This document shows, in pieces, positions 1 through 6,847 of a stretch of DNA of 64,000 bases. This stretch comes from Streptomyces sp. NBC_01351 (GTDB lineage: Bacteria; Actinomycetota; Actinomycetes; Streptomycetales; Streptomycetaceae). The stretch spans positions 7,693,501 to 7,757,500 of the forward strand of contig NZ_CP108356.1 of assembly GCF_036237315.1 (NCBI RefSeq). Direction: 5' to 3'. The position numbers and the translations under genes are program-made. A model generated the notes under the pieces. The model did no database searches. It saw only the letters and a program-made list of their open reading frames with translations, and was not told the origin of the DNA. Positions within the stretch are counted from its first letter, which is position 1; every line of letters begins with the position of its first letter.

Positions 1-2
1 GG

Positions 3-506
3 TTCGGCCTGCTCGTTCCCGACGAGCTGCCGGCCGACGACCACCGGCTGACCTTCCGCTCCCTCGCCGACCTCGGCCCCGGACCGTTCGTGGACCTCCT
101 GGAGGAGCTGCTCGTCGACACCTCGGACGCCCGGCTGGCCGACGACGTCCGGACCCACGGGGCGCGCGGCGCGGCCGAGCGGCTCTTCGAGGAGACGGCG
201 GAGCTGGCGCACGAGCCGGGATGGTGGGAGATCGGCTACGACGAGGACGGGACCCCCGCGGTGATCAGCCTGCCGGCGCGGAACCCGAGCGTGCACGTGA
301 TCGGCTTCGTCGGCGTCGCGCCCGCCCACCGGGGCAAGGGCTACGCCGCCTCCGCGGTGGTCCGCGGTACGCGGATCCTGGCGGCGAACGGCGCCACCGA
401 GATCCGCGGGGACTGCGACGCGGCCAACAAGGCCATGGCGAAGGCGTTCACGAGGGCCGGCTACCGGAACTTCGCCGACAGACTGGAGTTCAGCCGCACC
501 CTGTGA
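3..506 (+). CDS. GNAT family N-acetyltransferase (5' end outside window)
   Basis: The reading frame is open from the first bases of the window, so the start codon lies upstream and this is a 3' fragment of about 167 codons. The C-terminal half has the acetyl-CoA binding signature of GNAT enzymes: a beta strand (HVIGFVGV), then a V-A-P-x-H-R-G-K-G-Y pyrophosphate-binding loop and an Ala-rich helix, followed by the C-terminal strand ending AGYRNFADRLEF. GNAT proteins transfer an acetyl group from acetyl-CoA to an amine; the acceptor cannot be told from sequence. It converges on the lipoprotein gene to its right, with a strong GC hairpin between them. Confidence 0.85.
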   Translation, partial: FGLLVPDELPADDHRLTFRSLADLGPGPFVDLLEELLVDTSDARLADDVRTHGARGAAERLFEETAELAHEPGWWEIGYDEDGTPAVISLPARNPSVHVIGFVGVAPAHRGKGYAASAVVRGTRILAANGATEIRGDCDAANKAMAKAFTRAGYRNFADRLEFSRTL

Positions 507-549
507 CCGGACGGGGCCCGTGCGGGACACGGCACCCGCGTACACGGGA

Positions 550-576
550 CCCGCGCGGGACCGGGACCCGCGCGGG
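550..576. terminator. Bidirectional GC-rich hairpin between convergent genes
   Basis: Two copies of the self-complementary 10-mer CCCGCGCGGG (550-559 and 567-576) are separated by 7 nt and can pair as a 10-bp stem. They lie inside a 17-bp tandem duplication (546-562 and 563-579). The position, 44 bp past one stop codon and 7 bp before the other, fits a shared terminator. There is no T-tract, which is usual in Streptomyces. Confidence 0.6.
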
Positions 577-582
577 AGCGGC

Positions 583-1302
583 CTAGCTGTTGCCCGACCG
601 GAACAGGTAGTCCTCGACCGCGCGGAGATCGGTGTTCCAGTAGGTGACCCGCGGGGTGGGTCCGACCGTGAGGGACCCGACCTCGGGGGACAGCCCGATG
701 TCGAGCGACGCCACGTCCCTGTTGCTGTTGAAGGCGCGGTCCTGGTAGCCGAGGGCGAACGACGTGACGGTCCGCGTCTGCTGGCCGGCCCGGAAGACGA
801 ACACGCCCGCGTAGGCCTTCTCCTTCGGCCCGATCGTGGCGATGGCCTTCGGCTTGGACTCCATCGGAGCGACCGGATCCCTGGTGTCGGTGCCGAAGCG
901 GACGTACGGGTAGTGGTAGAGGGTGCAGGGCTTGTCGGTGAAGTTGGTGGCCGTGATCAGGAGGTGCTGTCCCGAGTCCTGCCGCCATCCCGACGTGGTG
1001 ATCGAGAGGTCGTTGTCGTTGCAGGCCGCGATGTCGGTCTTGTCGCCACCGCCGGGGGAGGCCGAACCGCCACCCGGGCTCCGCGAGGGGCTGGTGGTGC
1101 CCCCGCCGCCGGGCTGGGTGGGGCCGGCCGGGCTCGGGGTGCCGGAGGGGGTGGGTGCGGCGCTCGCGCCCGGGGCGCCGGAGGCGGTGGGCTTCTTGCC
1201 GTCGTCGCCGCCCCCGGACTGGCAGGCCGTGGACGAGAGGATCGCGGCGGTGGCCGCGACCCCGAGGGCATAGGTTTTCCAGTTCTCGCGGGCAGTGCGC
1301 AT
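583..1302 (-). CDS. DUF4232-type lipoprotein
   Basis: This 239-residue exported protein starts at the ATG at 1302, preceded by a GGGGG stretch. A longer frame to 1380 lacks a ribosome site and would bury the signal. The N-terminus MRTARENWKTY is followed by a hydrophobic stretch ending STAC, a plausible lipobox, then a long Gly/Pro/Ser/Thr linker (about residues 30-85). The C-terminal domain has the DUF4232 pattern: Cys-Asn-Asp-Asn-Asp-Leu, then TNFTDKPC and a YHYPYVRF strand, with the two cysteines likely disulfide-bonded. Members are secreted beta-sandwich proteins of unknown function. The Ser at lipobox position -3 is unusual, so lipidation is likely but not certain. Confidence 0.8.
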   Translation of the reverse strand: MRTARENWKTYALGVAATAAILSSTACQSGGGDDGKKPTASGAPGASAAPTPSGTPSPAGPTQPGGGGTTSPSRSPGGGSASPGGGDKTDIAACNDNDLSITTSGWRQDSGQHLLITATNFTDKPCTLYHYPYVRFGTDTRDPVAPMESKPKAIATIGPKEKAYAGVFVFRAGQQTRTVTSFALGYQDRAFNSNRDVASLDIGLSPEVGSLTVGPTPRVTYWNTDLRAVEDYLFRSGNS

Positions 1303-1439
1303 GGTGGCCCCCGTGTGCCTTCGAATGGTGCGAACCGAGTGGTCGACGCTTCGGTTCTGCCCCTGCGCGATCGCCGACACCCGTCACCTGCGGGACCGTT
1401 ACGGACTGAGCACGTGACGGTCATCGTTCCGTCCCACGA

Positions 1440-1865
1440 TCACGTGGGATCGGGGACGAGCCCGTCGGCGATCAGGCCGGCCAGCACGGCCTCGCCCAGG
1501 ACGTGCACCGCGGACTGGGGGCGCACCATCACCGTGAACTCCTTGACGCGGCCCTCCTCGTCGAACTGCAGCAAGTCGATCCCGTGCACCTGCTTGCCGC
1601 GCACGGTGGCGCGGAAGGGCAGGATCACCGAGGGGGCCTCGGCCCCGTCCCCGCTGGTCTCCGCCGATCCCTCGAAGTGGCCCACGTACCGGATGTCCTC
1701 GAAGGTGCGCAGCAGTACCCCGAAGAGGCCCAGGACCAGGGGCTTGCCCTCGAAGGGCTTGAACTTCACCGGGCTGTACATCCGGATGTCGTCGGTGAAC
1801 AGCTCGTCCAGCACGCTCAGATCGCGCTTCTCCACGGCGGTGCGGAAACGTTCGGCGCTTTCCAT
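1440..1865 (-). CDS. SnoaL-like / NTF2-fold protein
   Basis: A 141-residue protein beginning with an alpha-helical segment MESAERFRTAVEKRDL, followed by LDELFTDDIRMYSPV, the typical opening of NTF2-fold SnoaL-like proteins. The rest alternates long beta strands (VILPFRATVRG, HGIDLLQFDEEGRVKEFTVMV), also as in that fold. Such proteins are small cytoplasmic cone-shaped enzymes or ligand binders; the substrate is unknown. The gene is divergent from a PadR-family regulator, and a 34-bp inverted repeat between them overlaps the likely promoters. It is therefore the probable regulatory target of that repressor. Confidence 0.8.
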   Translation of the reverse strand: MESAERFRTAVEKRDLSVLDELFTDDIRMYSPVKFKPFEGKPLVLGLFGVLLRTFEDIRYVGHFEGSAETSGDGAEAPSVILPFRATVRGKQVHGIDLLQFDEEGRVKEFTVMVRPQSAVHVLGEAVLAGLIADGLVPDPT

Positions 1866-1877
1866 GACCCCTCCTGA

Positions 1878-1911
1878 TACTCAAGAATGTGAGTACTCAA
1901 TTTCTTGAGTA
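1878..1911. promoter_or_regulatory. Probable PadR operator (10-bp perfect inverted repeat)
   Basis: TACTCAAGAA at 1878-1887 is mirrored exactly by TTCTTGAGTA at 1902-1911. The 14-nt spacer contains a further palindrome, GAGTACTC (1891-1898), so TACTCAA also occurs as a direct repeat. The element sits 12 bp from the SnoaL-like start and 40 bp from the PadR start. Position and symmetry suggest binding by the PadR dimer. Confidence 0.7.
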
Positions 1912-1951
1912 GGATGCCGTGTGGGACGAGCGAAGGGAAGGGGGCTGCTTC

Positions 1952-2521
1952 GTGGCCTTGAAACATGCCGTGCTGGCGGCGCTGCTGGGCGGCGAGTACA
2001 GCGGCTATCAGCTGGCGAAGGGGTTCGACATCGGCGTGGCCAATTTCTGGCACGCCCTGCCCCAGCAGCTCTACACAGAGCTGGCCAAACTGGAGAAGGA
2101 CGGCCTCGTGGCCGGCCGCGAGGTGGTCCAGGAGAGCCGGCCCAACAAGCGCGTGTTCCGCGTCACCGACGCCGGCCTCGCCGAACTGGAGGCCTTCGCG
2201 GCGGCGGTCTGCAAGCCCTCCGTCATCCGTGACAACCTCCTCGTGAAGGTGCAGGCCGCCGACGGCATCGACACCGCGCCCGTCATCGAACAGCTCGAAG
2301 AGCGCGCGGCGGCGGCCGAGGCCAAGATCGAGCTCCTCGACGCGTTCCTGCGCCAGATGCGCGGCGAGGCGGACGAGGAGGAGTTCCTGCTCCGCGGCCG
2401 GGGAGTGGGCGGATACCTCACCGCCCTGCGCGGGCGGGCCTTCGAACAGGGACACCGGGACTGGTGCCTGCGCGCCGCCGCCGTACTCAAGGAAAGGCGC
2501 AAGGCCCGTGCCGAACGGTGA
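1952..2521 (+). CDS. PadR family transcriptional regulator
   Basis: A 189-residue regulator. The GTG at 1952 is preceded by AAGGGG with 7-nt spacing; the upstream in-frame start at 1919 lacks a site. The N-terminal winged helix (about residues 1-80) has the PadR pattern: ALKHAVLAALL, GEYSGYQLAKGF, LYTELAKLEKDGLV and a wing ending FRVTDAGLAEL. The C-terminal Vir_C-like half is alpha-helical, with an ERAAAAEAKIELLDAFL coiled segment for dimerisation. PadR proteins usually repress a neighbouring gene and release DNA on ligand binding. The divergent SnoaL-like gene and its own promoter share one operator. Its 3' end overlaps the next gene by 14 bp, implying co-translation. Confidence 0.88.
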   Translation: MALKHAVLAALLGGEYSGYQLAKGFDIGVANFWHALPQQLYTELAKLEKDGLVAGREVVQESRPNKRVFRVTDAGLAELEAFAAAVCKPSVIRDNLLVKVQAADGIDTAPVIEQLEERAAAAEAKIELLDAFLRQMRGEADEEEFLLRGRGVGGYLTALRGRAFEQGHRDWCLRAAAVLKERRKARAER

Positions 2522-3311
2522 TCACCCCTACCTGCGTTACGTCGCCCTCGGCGACAGTCAGACCGAAGGCCTCGGCGACGGGGACGACACCCTCGGCCAC
2601 CGGGGTTTCGCCGACCGGCTCGCCGAGCACCTCGCGGCCACCCAACCGCGGCTCCAGTACGCCAACCTGGCCGTACGAGGACGCGTCGCCGCCCAGGTCC
2701 ACGCCGAACAGCTGGCACCGGCGCTGGCCATGCGCCCCGACCTGGCCAGCGTGGTCTCCGGGGTCAACGACCTGCTCCGGCCCTCGTTCGACGCCGTGGC
2801 GACGGTCGGACACATGGAGGAGATGTTCGCCGCCCTCACGGCCGCCGGTGCCCGGGTGGTGACGGCGACCTTCCCCGACATAGGGAAGATCGCCCCGCTC
2901 GCCCGGCCGCTTCGCCCCCGCGTGTTCGACCTCAACGACCGCATCCGTGACGCGGCTGCCCGGCACGGGGTCCTCGTCGCCGAGACCGGCCGCGAGGCCG
3001 TCGGCACCGACCCGCGGCTGTGGGCGGTGGACCGGCTCCACGCGAGCTCGCTCGGCCACGAACGGATCGCCGCCGCCCTCGCCCACGCGCTGCTGCTGCC
3101 CGGCAGCGACGACAGCTGGACCCGCCCCCTGCCGCCCCTCCCGCCCGCCACCGGGATGCGCACGGCGGTGGCCGAAGCGCGCTGGCTGGTCGGCTTCCTC
3201 GGCCCCTGGCTCGGCCGTCGCCTGCGCGGCCGCTCCTCCGGCGACGGGCGTACGGCCAAACGCCCTCGGCTCCTGCCGCTGGACGCCTGCGAGGTGGGCG
3301 GTACGGCGTAG
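2508..3311 (+). CDS. SGNH/GDSL family hydrolase
   Basis: A 267-residue esterase-like protein. Block I is GDSQTEG (catalytic Ser), block III is SGVNDLL (the Asn of the oxyanion hole), and block V is DRLHASSLGH with the Asp and His of the triad. No signal peptide is present, so it should act in the cytoplasm. The start is a GTG inside the end of the PadR gene, giving a 14-bp overlap, so the two are probably co-transcribed. Whether the hydrolase belongs to the PadR response is unknown. The C-terminal 60 residues are Arg-rich and lie beyond the usual SGNH fold. The substrate (short acyl esters or sugar esters) cannot be deduced. Confidence 0.87.
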   Translation: MPNGDHPYLRYVALGDSQTEGLGDGDDTLGHRGFADRLAEHLAATQPRLQYANLAVRGRVAAQVHAEQLAPALAMRPDLASVVSGVNDLLRPSFDAVATVGHMEEMFAALTAAGARVVTATFPDIGKIAPLARPLRPRVFDLNDRIRDAAARHGVLVAETGREAVGTDPRLWAVDRLHASSLGHERIAAALAHALLLPGSDDSWTRPLPPLPPATGMRTAVAEARWLVGFLGPWLGRRLRGRSSGDGRTAKRPRLLPLDACEVGGTA

Positions 3312-3457
3312 CGCGCGGTGCGCCGTGCTGCGGAGGGCGGCGTCCATCGCGTGATGTCACCCGGAATCAATATGGGGGACATCTGGTGTCAACCTCGGCC
3401 GCGCGCCCGCTTCTGCTCCACGATCGGCGGACGCAACCCCGGCCAAGGGAGGACCCC

Positions 3458-4033
3458 ATGACCATGCCCTTCGCGTCCGACGCCCGATACCGGACGCCGT
3501 ACGAGGCGGAGCTCCACGCGCTGCTCGCGGAAAGGTTCTTGCTCGACGGTTCGCAGACCGTATTGGGTCTGGGTCTGGGCCCGGAACCGGCTCCGGGTGA
3601 GGGCTCCGCCGGCACGGGCCCCCGGCCCGGCGCGCCCGCCCTGTCCCTGGCCGCGCTCGTGGACCACGTCTACGTGGTCCACCCGGATCCGGCCGTGCTC
3701 GCCGAGGGGAGCCGGCTCGCCGAGGAGCGCGGCCGCTCCAACGTCTCCTGGCTGGAGGGCGACACCTCGGCCGTCACCCGCCTCTGTCTTCCGCGCATCG
3801 ACCTGTGCGTCATCGGCGGGGTCCATCCGCAGATGGACCTCGAACGGCTGGCGGCCGACCTCGACACCCTGCTCGCTCCCCGGGGCGCCATCGTCCTGAT
3901 GGCTTCCCCGGACGAGCTCGAAGAGCCGGCGGACCGGCTCGCGAAGTCCGTGTTCTCCCGGGCGGAGATCATCACCCGGGAGCAGCGGCCCGTCGCCTTC
4001 GCGGCCATCATCGCGACCAGGCCCGGGCGCTGA
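3458..4033 (+). CDS. Methyltransferase-like Rossmann protein
   Basis: A 191-residue protein starting at ATG 3458 behind AGGGAGGA. After an N-terminal helix (EAELHALLAERFL) comes a variable linker. Then HVYVVHPDPAVLAEG, NVSWLEGDTSAV, RIDLCVIGGVHPQ and GAIVLMASPDE resemble motifs I to IV of class I S-adenosylmethionine methyltransferases, with an acidic residue after strand 2 and a post-strand-4 motif. Motif I is weak: LGLGLGPEP replaces the classical E/DxGxGxG. It may therefore be a diverged or non-catalytic member. It stands alone in its direction between the hydrolase and a convergent membrane-protein gene. Confidence 0.6.
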   Translation: MTMPFASDARYRTPYEAELHALLAERFLLDGSQTVLGLGLGPEPAPGEGSAGTGPRPGAPALSLAALVDHVYVVHPDPAVLAEGSRLAEERGRSNVSWLEGDTSAVTRLCLPRIDLCVIGGVHPQMDLERLAADLDTLLAPRGAIVLMASPDELEEPADRLAKSVFSRAEIITREQRPVAFAAIIATRPGR

Positions 4034-4045
4034 CGGCACGTCGGC

Positions 4046-5314
4046 TCAGTCGCCTCCGCCGCCGCCCCCGCAACCGCTGGAACAACTGCTGCCACAACTA
4101 CTGGCCGAGCCGCAGCCGCTCCCGCCCCCGCTGCCCGAATCGGAGCTCCTCGCGGCCCGCTCCTCCCGGCGGCGAGCCTCCCGTGCCCGTTCTTCGACCC
4201 GGTACGAGGTCTTGCGCGCCCGCCACGATCCCGGCCGGTCGCGGCGCTCCGGAACCAGCTGGACCGCCATGACGTCGGCGTCGATCGTGGCGGCGGTGAT
4301 CGCCGCGTACTCCAGGACGATCTCGGCGCCCTCGGCCGGCAGGCCGTACAGCAGCGCCTCGAAGGGCTCGGCCTGCGGGTCGACGTCGTGGTGCCTGGCG
4401 CGCAGCCGGTCCTCGCGGCCGCCGACGAGGGTCCTGGTCCGTTCCTCGGTGTTCCCCCTCCGGTCACGGAAGGCGATCAGCGCAGGCGCGTCAGTGGTGC
4501 GGGCGTCCGGGTACAGCCACATGCGGCCCGAGTAGCGGGCGCGGACGCCCACGCGCAGCACGGGCTGCGGCCGGTTGCGCAGCCGCCAGGCGGCCAGCCG
4601 GGCGGTGATGCCCCGGCCGAGCAGGGGGGTGCCGGGGATGAGTAGCAGCAGGGCGAGGACCTGCTGGGCGACGGCGTCGTACGGGGCTTCGTCGTGCTCG
4701 GCGCCGAAATCCTGGACAAGGCCCCAGACGAGCAGCGCGACGGCGGCCGCGCACAGTCCGCTGCCGATGAGCATCAGCCGCAGGCCGCGCCGGCGGTGGG
4801 CCCTGGGAAGCTTGAAGGGGAGCGGCGCGCGGGTCTCTCCGGCGGCGGCGAGGGCGAGTTCGCGCTGCCGGGCGCGGGAGGCCAGGCGCCACAGGGCTCC
4901 GGTGAAGGCGTACGCACAGCCGCCGAGGACCAGGCACGCGCCGACCAGGCCCGCGGTGTCACCGGTTTCGGTAGCCGTGTGCAGGGAGATGCCGGAGGTC
5001 ACCGCGAGCACCGACGCCGACACCATGGCCGCCGCCGGAAGGAAGCGGAACCACAAGGGGAAGCAGAGGAGCAGGACCACGAACCAGTAGCCGGCCCAAT
5101 CGGTGCCGACCCGGCCGACCTCCTCCGGCTCGTTCCAGCCGATCAGGATCGACCCGGCGAGAACGATCGGGGCGAGGACCCAACCGCCGACCGCGGGCGA
5201 GAAGAGGCCGGGCGTCCGCGCCGCCCACCACTGCCAGGCGTCGTCGACGGCCCAGTCCCCGACGCCCTCTTCGGGTATCGCGGCCGGGGGCAGGAACTTG
5301 ACGTTGTCTCTCAC
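4046..5314 (-). CDS. Multi-pass membrane protein with Gly/Cys-rich tail
   Basis: A protein of about 422 residues with roughly six hydrophobic segments, including VGGWVLAPIVLAGSILIGW, WFVVLLLCFPLWF, LVGACLVLGGCAYAF, LMLIGSGLCAAAVALLVW and VLALLLLIPGTPLLG. A soluble C-terminal domain with beta strands follows (about residues 270-370). The last 40 residues are first charged (EERAREARRREERAA) and then Ser/Gly/Cys-rich with four cysteines, ending in GGGGGGD. I chose the GTG at 5314: a CATACT hexamer ends 6 nt upstream, suggesting a leaderless message, and no good ribosome site is visible. The longer frame to 5467 has low-complexity non-membrane sequence. The function is not recognised; the tail recalls other actinobacterial membrane proteins with C-terminal Cys/Gly runs. 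Confidence 0.75.
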   Translation of the reverse strand: MRDNVKFLPPAAIPEEGVGDWAVDDAWQWWAARTPGLFSPAVGGWVLAPIVLAGSILIGWNEPEEVGRVGTDWAGYWFVVLLLCFPLWFRFLPAAAMVSASVLAVTSGISLHTATETGDTAGLVGACLVLGGCAYAFTGALWRLASRARQRELALAAAGETRAPLPFKLPRAHRRRGLRLMLIGSGLCAAAVALLVWGLVQDFGAEHDEAPYDAVAQQVLALLLLIPGTPLLGRGITARLAAWRLRNRPQPVLRVGVRARYSGRMWLYPDARTTDAPALIAFRDRRGNTEERTRTLVGGREDRLRARHHDVDPQAEPFEALLYGLPAEGAEIVLEYAAITAATIDADVMAVQLVPERRDRPGSWRARKTSYRVEERAREARRREERAARSSDSGSGGGSGCGSASSCGSSCSSGCGGGGGGD

Positions 5315-5372
5315 GACGCCAGTATGCGGAGCCGTCCACGCAGGCCAGAAGGCGTGCAGTGCTACGGATTCG

Positions 5373-5915
5373 CTACAGGACGCGGCGCATGCAGACCCTG
5401 GGCCACCGGTCCAGGCCGTGCTCCGCCTCCCGCGCCCGGATCTCCCGCAGGCCCGGAGTGAGCGCACCGTCGTCCAGCGGCCGGAAGCCGCAACGCTCGT
5501 AGTACGGGGCGTTCCAGGGGACCTCGGTGAAGGTGGTGAGGGTCAGGGCCCGCACCCCCTCGTGCGCGGCCCGCTCTGCGAGACGGTCCAGCAGGGCCCT
5601 GCCGATACCGCGGCGCGCGTGGCCAGGGTGCACCGAAACCTGCTCGACGTGCAGGCCACCGTCCACGCGGTCGGCGATCAGGTACGCGACCGGGGGCGCG
5701 GCCCCGGCGTCTGCCCCGGCCGCGCCCCCGGCGTCGGCCCCGTCGACCGCGACCCAGGCCAGCCCGGCCGCCACGTAACGGGCCAGCTCCCCGAGGGGCA
5801 GCGGTTCGTCGTCGGCGATCTCCGGCATGCCGATGTCCCGGAAGCACAGCCCGGCGGCCCGCTCGATGTCCTGGAGGACGGTCAGTTCGTCCGCACGTGC
5901 CGTTCGAATGCGCAT
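5373..5915 (-). CDS. GNAT family N-acetyltransferase
   Basis: A 180-residue acetyltransferase. The ATG at 5915 has GGGAG about 10 nt upstream; the ATG at 5924 is too close to it. MRIRTARADELTVLQDIERAAG is a typical GNAT opening. VEQVSVHPGHARRGIGRALLDRLAERA contains the acetyl-CoA loop R-R-G-I-G-R-A. The C-terminus PYYERCGFRPL carries the conserved Tyr that usually acts as general acid. Substrate unknown. It lies 58 bp upstream of the membrane-protein gene on the same strand and diverges from the kinase operon, with only 77 bp between the start codons. Confidence 0.88.
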   Translation of the reverse strand: MRIRTARADELTVLQDIERAAGLCFRDIGMPEIADDEPLPLGELARYVAAGLAWVAVDGADAGGAAGADAGAAPPVAYLIADRVDGGLHVEQVSVHPGHARRGIGRALLDRLAERAAHEGVRALTLTTFTEVPWNAPYYERCGFRPLDDGALTPGLREIRAREAEHGLDRWPRVCMRRVL

Positions 5916-5992
5916 GGTCCGCATTCTCCCACCCCAAGATCCGTTTCCCGTAAGCCAGTTCATAGGATCCGCGGCTGGGTACGATCGCTGCC

Positions 5993-6847
5993 GTGGGGGG
6001 ATACGTGACACACAGACGCAGCTCCGCGCTGCGCGCCTACGGGTGCGTGGCGGCGGGCCTACTCGTACTGGCGGGCTGTTCGAACGGGGGCGGGGGGAAG
6101 AACGGCGCGGGCGAGCGCATCCCGGCCGGTGCGGCGAGCGGGACCGCGAGTGCGGCCGCCACGCCGGCGCCCGCGTCGTCGGGCACGCCCACCGCGCCGC
6201 TCATTCCCGAGCTGGACGAGTCCAAGCAGCCCAGGACGGCAGCCGACGCCCGGGCCCTCATCGGCAGTATCGCCATCGGCCAGGAGGCCTTCGGCCCCGA
6301 GGTGGGGCGCAGCACCCCGTTCGAGAGCGATCCGGCCCGCTGGCCCGTCCTCGACGCCGACTGCGTCTGGCAGACCGAGAAGCTGCCGCAGGACGTCCTC
6401 GCCACCAGCACCCGCTACTTCCAGATCCCCGCGAAGGACGGCCACGGCCGCGTACAGATCAACGCGACCGTGACCGTCCACCGCAGCCGCCTGGAATCCG
6501 GCTGGGAGACCGCCCGCGCCATGGAGGAGGTGCTGCGCTGCCCCGACCAGCGACTGCGCGCCGGCGAGGAGCTCAAGGGTCTGTGGGGAGCCTCCCTCTA
6601 CCAGGGGGAGCAGGTGAACGGCTGGACCGAGGACGCCTTCACCGAGTCCGGCCAGTACGTCGGCGAGGAGGGCGGCGGCCCCCACCCCTACCTCTGGTCC
6701 CAGGGGCAGTTCGGACCCGTCACCATCGCCATCGCGGGCAAGGGAGCGCAGGGCTTCACTCCCGAGGCGCTGAGCGCGCTCGTCGTCCAGGGCACCAGCC
6801 GCATGATGCTGCAGGCCCATCAGGAGCTCGGAAAGGCGGCGGGCTGA
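5993..6847 (+). CDS. Lipoprotein, first gene of a receptor-kinase operon
   Basis: A 284-residue lipoprotein with a signal sequence ending LVLAGC; Cys is followed by a Gly/Ala/Ser/Pro/Thr linker. The mature domain (about residues 70-280) contains DADCVWQTEKLPQDV and VLRCPDQRLRAGEEL, two cysteines probably paired outside the cell, and a C-terminal FTPEALSALVVQGT segment. The GTG at 5993 sits 7 nt after a TACGAT hexamer (5980-5985), consistent with a leaderless transcript; the GTG at 6005 behind GGGGGG is the alternative. The stop overlaps the next start (TGATG), so it is translationally coupled to the kinase-sensor gene. It may present or modulate the ligand of those sensors. I do not recognise a characterised family. 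Confidence 0.78.
   Translation: MGGYVTHRRSSALRAYGCVAAGLLVLAGCSNGGGGKNGAGERIPAGAASGTASAAATPAPASSGTPTAPLIPELDESKQPRTAADARALIGSIAIGQEAFGPEVGRSTPFESDPARWPVLDADCVWQTEKLPQDVLATSTRYFQIPAKDGHGRVQINATVTVHRSRLESGWETARAMEEVLRCPDQRLRAGEELKGLWGASLYQGEQVNGWTEDAFTESGQYVGEEGGGPHPYLWSQGQFGPVTIAIAGKGAQGFTPEALSALVVQGTSRMMLQAHQELGKAAG

Noticed and set aside
3312..3457. Gap before the methyltransferase-like gene examined for an RNA or small gene
   Set aside because: No tRNA-like fold, strong hairpin or ORF with a ribosome site was visible beyond the downstream gene's own site.
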